In this document: in pieces, positions 45,401 through 49,478 of the stretch
Position numbering within the stretch: the first letter of the stretch is position 1
Layout of the letters: each line of letters opens with the position of its first letter
Source of the DNA: Cylindrodendrum hubeiense
Lineage: Eukaryota; Ascomycota; Sordariomycetes; Hypocreales; Nectriaceae
Direction: 5' to 3'
Length of the DNA: 49,478 bases
Assembly (NCBI GenBank): GCA_014621425.1
Contig: JAANBB010000304.1
Span: 1-49,478 of the forward strand
Program-made: the position numbers and the translations under genes
The notes under the pieces: model-generated
The model's input: the letters and a program-made list of their open reading frames with translations, nothing else
Databases searched by the model: none
What the model was told of the DNA's origin: nothing

Positions 45401-47213
45401 GATTGTAGGGGAGTTGGTGATTGGGGGAGGGTGCTGGAGGAGGGAGGGAGCAAGCAACCGCGACAGCGCATGTGTGACATGGGAGGGCGCAGAGGAGACG
45501 AGCTTGATGATGTCGACAAAGAGCAAGACGTCGTGGGATTCGGAGATGGATGGACGGGATGAAGAGGCGTGCAGCTTCACCACCACTACGAAACCGATAC
45601 GACGCAGCGGCACGACAAAGCACGCCGATACCCATTCAGCCTCGACCACCGCGCACCTTGGAGCCTATCCCAAGCCATTCCCGGCCATCCTGTTGCTGAA
45701 AGATGCTGCCTTTCCTCCCCTCGCGGGCGGTGAGCAAGCCGACAACTGCCAATGGACCCCTGGATTCTCGCTGCGACAGTAACGCCTACCGCCTCTGCCC
45801 GGGCATGCCTCATCCTTCGCCTGCCCGACATGCCGACCCGGCTGTGCCTCACGGACCTCACCAACCGCATCAGGCCCTTGCCTCTGGACTCTTGGACCTG
45901 TATGGCTTTGCCTTGTATGCCCTACTTCCTGCCGTGCGCGCGCGCGCGCTGCTGCCGCGCACTACTGTACGAGGGCGGCACGTCACTTGGTCGCGGGGTC
46001 CCGTCTCGTTAGGTGCTTGGGGGTACGTACTGTACTCGACTTGTACCAACGTCAAGTCTGTGATGAATTGGACGTCACCGCCTGCTCTACTGCAGAATCC
46101 ACAACTCCCACGATTTCCCGTCCCGTCCCACGCACTTGGCGGCGAGGTACCGGCGAGGTACCGTACCCGCCAGTAAGGGCTCCCCTAACAGCACAGCACA
46201 GTAGCGGGCTCTAGCGGCTCCCACGGCTCTGTCGCAGGACGGCAGTGGCTCCGGTCGCCTCCAATGTTGGGTCCTGGCCCTGGAGAGAGGCGTCGAAGAC
46301 GGCCCCCCCCCAGCTCATGTACCGGACCGTTCCTGGTTGCCAGCGCCGCACAGCGCCCGGCCGGCCAGGCCAAGGCCATTGAACCATTCTCCGCCGTCAT
46401 GTCATTCCAGCGTCCCGGTGTTCCATCGAACGCATTTCTAGCCGGTCGAGACTCTTTTAAATGATGTTGTCGTCATTGGCCCGAGCTCGCATCATTGTGC
46501 AATTTATTGATTCTCTGAAGGGGGGGTTTAACTCAGTGGACATGATTGATAATTGAGCGCGCTCAGGATCTAGCGCCTGGTGTGTTGGTGCCGGTGTGTT
46601 CCAAAGACAGTTGAATTGCTCACCGATGTACGGATATAGCACACACTGTTATCACCTACTCCCAGGATAAGAGCATTGTCAGTTAGAAACCCGGCCAATG
46701 TACAGCCACCATCCACCATGCACCTGGTTTGTTTTCTGCTCAACGAGGCCCAGCCCCCACCAAAGCAAACAATTGCGACAGCCGCCCAAGGGACTGAGCA
46801 GAAAACCCGGACCGTGTGTGGATGTCCCAGGATTGATCTCGGGACCAGGAAGCTGTCTCAACTCGACTGGGGTGGGTGTAAAATTTGGATTAAGACGTTA
46901 AGCGCATCTCTTGTTTGGTCAGTGTAGCTGGGTTTTACATGCTGAAAAACCAACTGCAGCTGCAATTGGTACCGCTACTGCAGAGAGCAACCCCCTTGCG
47001 CAGAGGAGGAAGCTATGGAGGGAAACGATGAAAAACGAACAAGGAGGAAGCGGACACAGCTGCATGTTGATTTGGATTTGGGATTGACCGGGAACGCAAA
47101 AGACTGGTAAGACTCCGGGTATGGCCATTGGCATCGACTACTGCCGCGAACTCGGTGACAAAGGGACAAGCATCCACCATGGGACTACAGAGTAAGACCA
47201 GCCCAGCCCAGCC

Positions 47214-47367
47214 CCAAGATGCAAGACCAAGATGCAAGACCAAGATGCAAGACCAAGAAGACCAAGAAGACCAAGACCGAAAAGACCAAGTCCGAGAGGA
47301 CCAAGACCGAGAAGACCAAGACCGAGAAGACCAGGACCGAGACCAGGACCAAGACCAAGACCAACAG
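47214..47367. repeat. Purine-rich minisatellite (AAGACC / AGACCAAG units)
   Basis: About 150 bp of imperfect tandem units. It begins with 13-bp AAGATGCAAGACC repeats, shifts to AAGACCAAG and GACCGAGAA, and ends in GACCAGGACC units. Strong strand asymmetry: the plus strand is A/G/C with almost no T. Open frames here in all phases are simple repeats (for example W-S-W-S on the minus strand), not a gene. Confidence 0.85.
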
Positions 47368-47877
47368 GGCGGAGTGTCATAAGGTGGGAGAGAGCAGCGG
47401 CCGGGCAGCGGTCGAGAACAGCTGCATGAATGACAGCAGCGCACACCTGCGAGCGATGCGCTAGCTGGTTCCGTCTTGTCAAAACCCCACTGTGCCGACT
47501 CGGTAGGTCGACGTCGCGATGCACGCCCAGCTTGCTCGCCGGCGCCTCTTTCAACACCCAACCCAGACTGTGCGACGGCCGCGTCTGTCTAGGGGCACAC
47601 CCAGCCATGACGGAGGAGCACTCCCACACACCCGGGCACTCCCACGCAGCAGCGACACCCTTGCAGGCGTGCCACACCCACGCCCAACACCCGCCCACAC
47701 CCACCCACACATTGGTCGTGCATCCTGCGGCCGCCTCTGCAACCCGCCGTCGGGAACAAGCGCGGGACCCCAGACCACGCAGCGGCGACCGAGCGAGCCC
47801 TCCCTCCACTGTCCAGGACTGTCCAGGCCACCACTGTCCAGGCCACCCCCAACCCAAGCCGACCCCGGGGACTCAGA

Positions 47878-47990
47878 GGACCCAGTCAAGAGACCCAGTC
47901 CAGAGACCCAGTCCAGAGTCCCAGAGACCCCCCCAGCCCAGAGACCGAGCCATGACCCCAAGACCCCAAGACCCCAAGACCGCCAGCCGG
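47878..47990. repeat. GAGACCCAGTCC and AAGACCCC minisatellite
   Basis: Imperfect 12-bp GAGACCCAGTCCA units are followed by several AGACCCCA octamers. As with the 47.2-kb array, the plus strand has very little T. Confidence 0.8.
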
Positions 47991-48129
47991 GACTGGGACC
48001 CAGCCGACAAGGCCCAGCAGCGAGACCCCAGCAGAAGGCGCCCCGGCAGGATGGCCCCAGCAGCGCCCCAGCAGCGCCCGACCGGGTGCTGATTGGCAAA
48101 TCCCCACTCGCAGGTCCATGGCTGGCTCT

Positions 48130-48152
48130 CATCCATCCATCCATCCATCCAT
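48130..48152. repeat. CATC tetranucleotide microsatellite
   Basis: Five to six tandem CATC units; a second, interrupted CATC-rich stretch occurs at 48674-48715. Confidence 0.9.
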
Positions 48153-48264
48153 TTGCCTTTTTGCCTTTGCCTCTGCTTGTGCTTGTGTTTGTGCTGCTGC
48201 TGCTTTGCCCCACGGTTCCAAGGAAAAGGAAGAGAAGAACAAGGCCGCCGCTTGACAATGCTGC

Positions 48265-48321
48265 TGCCCTACTGCCTTACGGCCCTATTGCCCCATTGCC
48301 CTATTGCCCTACTGCCACCTT
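48265..48321. repeat. CCCTATTGC-type minisatellite
   Basis: About six imperfect 9-bp units (CCCTACTGC, CCCTATTGC, CCCATTGC). Confidence 0.8.
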
Positions 48322-48360
48322 GATGCACGCTCGGCCCCCAATCGATTCCTATTTCCAGTC

Positions 48361-48404
48361 AGGTAGGTAAGGTACCTTAGCTACCTACTTACCTACCTAG
48401 GTAG
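48361..48404. repeat. TAGGTA/TACCTA palindromic repeat
   Basis: AGGTAGGTAAGGTACCTTAGCTACC followed by TTACCTACCTAGGTAG forms an imperfect inverted repeat of the same kind seen at several other intergenic sites. Confidence 0.75.
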
Positions 48405-48413
48405 CCATCAGCC

Positions 48414-48462
48414 GGTTACTGGTTACTGGTTACTGGTTACTGGCTGCTGGCGACTGGTTACA
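48414..48462. repeat. 7-bp tandem repeat GGTTACT
   Basis: Four perfect GGTTACT units followed by three diverged ones (GGCTGCT, GGCGACT, GGTTACA). The unit is not the TTAGGG telomere repeat. Confidence 0.88.
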
Positions 48463-48582
48463 ATAAGACGCGCACCGCCTGGAGCTACCTTACCTTGCCG
48501 ACCTCCAAAGGGTACCTACCTACATCGTGACACGCCCAGCAGCGGCTCTAACCCAACATGTAAAGACTCTTTGCCCATGGAC

Positions 48583-48622
48583 GTGTGGACGTGTGGACAC
48601 CTTGACACCTTGACACCTTGAG
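48583..48622. repeat. Adjacent GTGGAC(GT) and ACCTTGAC short tandem repeats
   Basis: Two to three GGACGTGT units abut three 9-bp ACACCTTG-type units. Confidence 0.75.
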
Positions 48623-48739
48623 CAGGAGCCCGGCTGGTCGACGAGCTGCGTTGCTTGTTGCCCATCCCCTCCATTCATCCATCCATTCGCCCATCCATCC
48701 CCCTCCATCCCATCAATCCCTCACACTTTCAGCACATGC

Positions 48740-49478
48740 TCACACGCACACGCACACGCACACTCTCGCAACGCGGTCGCACTGTACCCCGTCGAACCCC
48801 CCCCTCCAATCGCCCTCACTTCACTCACCCTCCCTCGTTTAGCGGACCCGGCGCGTGTTTTAGAGGGCTATCCCCTCGCTCGACGCACCGACGCAATCCC
48901 AAGCACATCCATCTCCAGCTGGCTCGGTCGGTCTGTGTCGGTCGGTCTGCGTCGGTCGGTGTCTGTTTCCTCTTTCTCTCTCCGTCTCCTCCGTTCTCCG
49001 TCTTCTCTCTTGTTCCCTCTCTCTCTGTCGGTCACCTACGTCACCCGCCCTCTTCCACTCCCACTCTCCCTCTCCCTCTCCCTCTCCATCTCCGGTACAC
49101 GGTTCAGCAGAGCAACCTTGCGCTTCGGCCTTGTACTGTCCCGCACCGTACCGTGCTGCCTTGTACAGTACCGTCTTCCATCCCTACGGTGCACTGGACT
49201 CCACCGTCTCGACGGCGCCGCCCACCGCCGGCGCCCGCTCCAGTGCCTGGTCCGTCCATGACTGCAGCTGCACTTTGGACTTGGGCTAGGTACTCTTTAC
49301 ATTAACCACACCCGCTACAGCGCCGCCGCTACGCCCCGGTGCCACATCAATCCTTCTGGGCGCAACATCTGCCTCAACCCACAACCGACAGCCTGGCCCA
49401 GCATCTGGCGCAGCCCCCGGCCTGACCTGACCTGACCTTGGCATACCTCTCCCACTCTGCTGGGACCGACACACGACA
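48740..49478 (+). promoter_or_regulatory. Pyrimidine-rich stretch, possible 5' leader of a plus-strand gene beyond the edge
   Basis: After a CACACG run (48740-48764), the plus strand becomes C/T-rich, with GTCGGTCGGTCTG repeats (48926-48962) and a dense CTCTCC tract (48966-49092). This is the kind of CT-rich region often found just upstream of fungal transcription and translation starts. The last ~200 bp hold an ATG at 49258 with a 16-codon frame and GACCTGACCTGACCT repeats (49422-49438). I cannot assign a coding start. Confidence 0.3.

Larger units (their letters stand above)
35552..47199. other. Long gene-free region (about 11.6 kb), not AT-rich
   Basis: I read both strands and found no conserved domain, no exon series with consistent splice sites and no transposase, reverse transcriptase or terminal repeats. 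The longest open frames (for example 36542-37156) are explained by GC content and overlap open frames on the other strand. Sequence is mostly unique, with small tandem repeats near 36008-36035 and 36596-36643 and a TAGGTA palindrome at 39427-39456. It may hold lineage-specific or non-coding transcripts that cannot be recognised by eye. Confidence 0.5.

Noticed and set aside
47219..47464. Lys/Thr-rich (KTKTEKTK) frame
   Set aside because: It is a translation of the AAGACC minisatellite; equally regular peptides arise in the other frames and on the other strand.
47430..48370. Overlapping Pro/Arg-rich frames of 220-283 codons on both strands
   Set aside because: They are by-products of T-poor tandem repeats, which lack stop codons in several phases at once.
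48414..48462. Telomere-like repeat
   Set aside because: The unit GGTTACT is 7 bp and not TTAGGG, is short, and continues into unique sequence on both sides.

Overview
This is a eukaryotic window from a filamentous ascomycete, most likely a Sordariomycete and possibly Hypocreales. The lineage is inferred from gene content and style. Nine genes are recognisable or strongly supported. Most carry short GT-AG introns of about 50-80 bp with CTAAC/CTGAC-type branch points, there are long UTR-like spacers, and the products are typical fungal housekeeping proteins. No prokaryotic features, rRNA, convincing tRNA, CRISPR array or intact transposon is visible.

Layout, left to right. Positions 1-1024 hold the 3' part of a Pro/Ser/Gln-rich minus-strand gene that runs off the left edge. 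DNA polymerase eta (Rad30 type, minus) is at 3182-5628. A Pfa5-type DHHC palmitoyltransferase (minus) is at 7115-8477, broken by one base beside an N. A 47-residue cysteine-rich protein (plus) is at 11912-12055. An Ash1-type SET histone methyltransferase (minus) is at 14494-17031. A Sfh5/Sec14-like lipid-transfer protein (minus) is at 19421-20665. A large RRM protein (minus) is at 22387-25017, with an in-frame TAG. ARPC4 of the Arp2/3 complex (minus) is at 26856-27616 and is divergent from the Ubp6 proteasomal deubiquitinase (plus) at 28272-30069. A small membrane plus coiled-coil protein (minus) is at 30466-30847. A Shb17-type sugar bisphosphatase (plus) is at 32442-33577, convergent with a His-tailed SAM methyltransferase (minus) at 34511-35551.

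From about 35.6 kb to the right edge, nearly 14 kb, I can support no protein gene. The stretch is not AT-rich. Towards its end it becomes a dense patch of micro- and minisatellites (47.2-48.8 kb), then a pyrimidine-rich stretch that may be the 5' leader of a plus-strand gene beyond the window.

The genes do not form a pathway or a biosynthetic cluster. They are unrelated functions: translesion synthesis, palmitoylation, chromatin, lipid transfer, RNA binding, actin, ubiquitin, carbon metabolism and methyl transfer. I found no convincing undescribed system. The best leads are the stop-start junction UAG-AUG inside the RRM gene, a GC-AG intron in the same gene, ARPC4's 3-nt and 9-nt terminal coding exons, the His-rich methyltransferase tail, the dispersed TAGGTA/TACCTA palindromes, and the long gene-free right arm. 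Several frame breaks (left edge, Pfa5, Ash1), some near ambiguous bases, suggest assembly errors should be excluded first.
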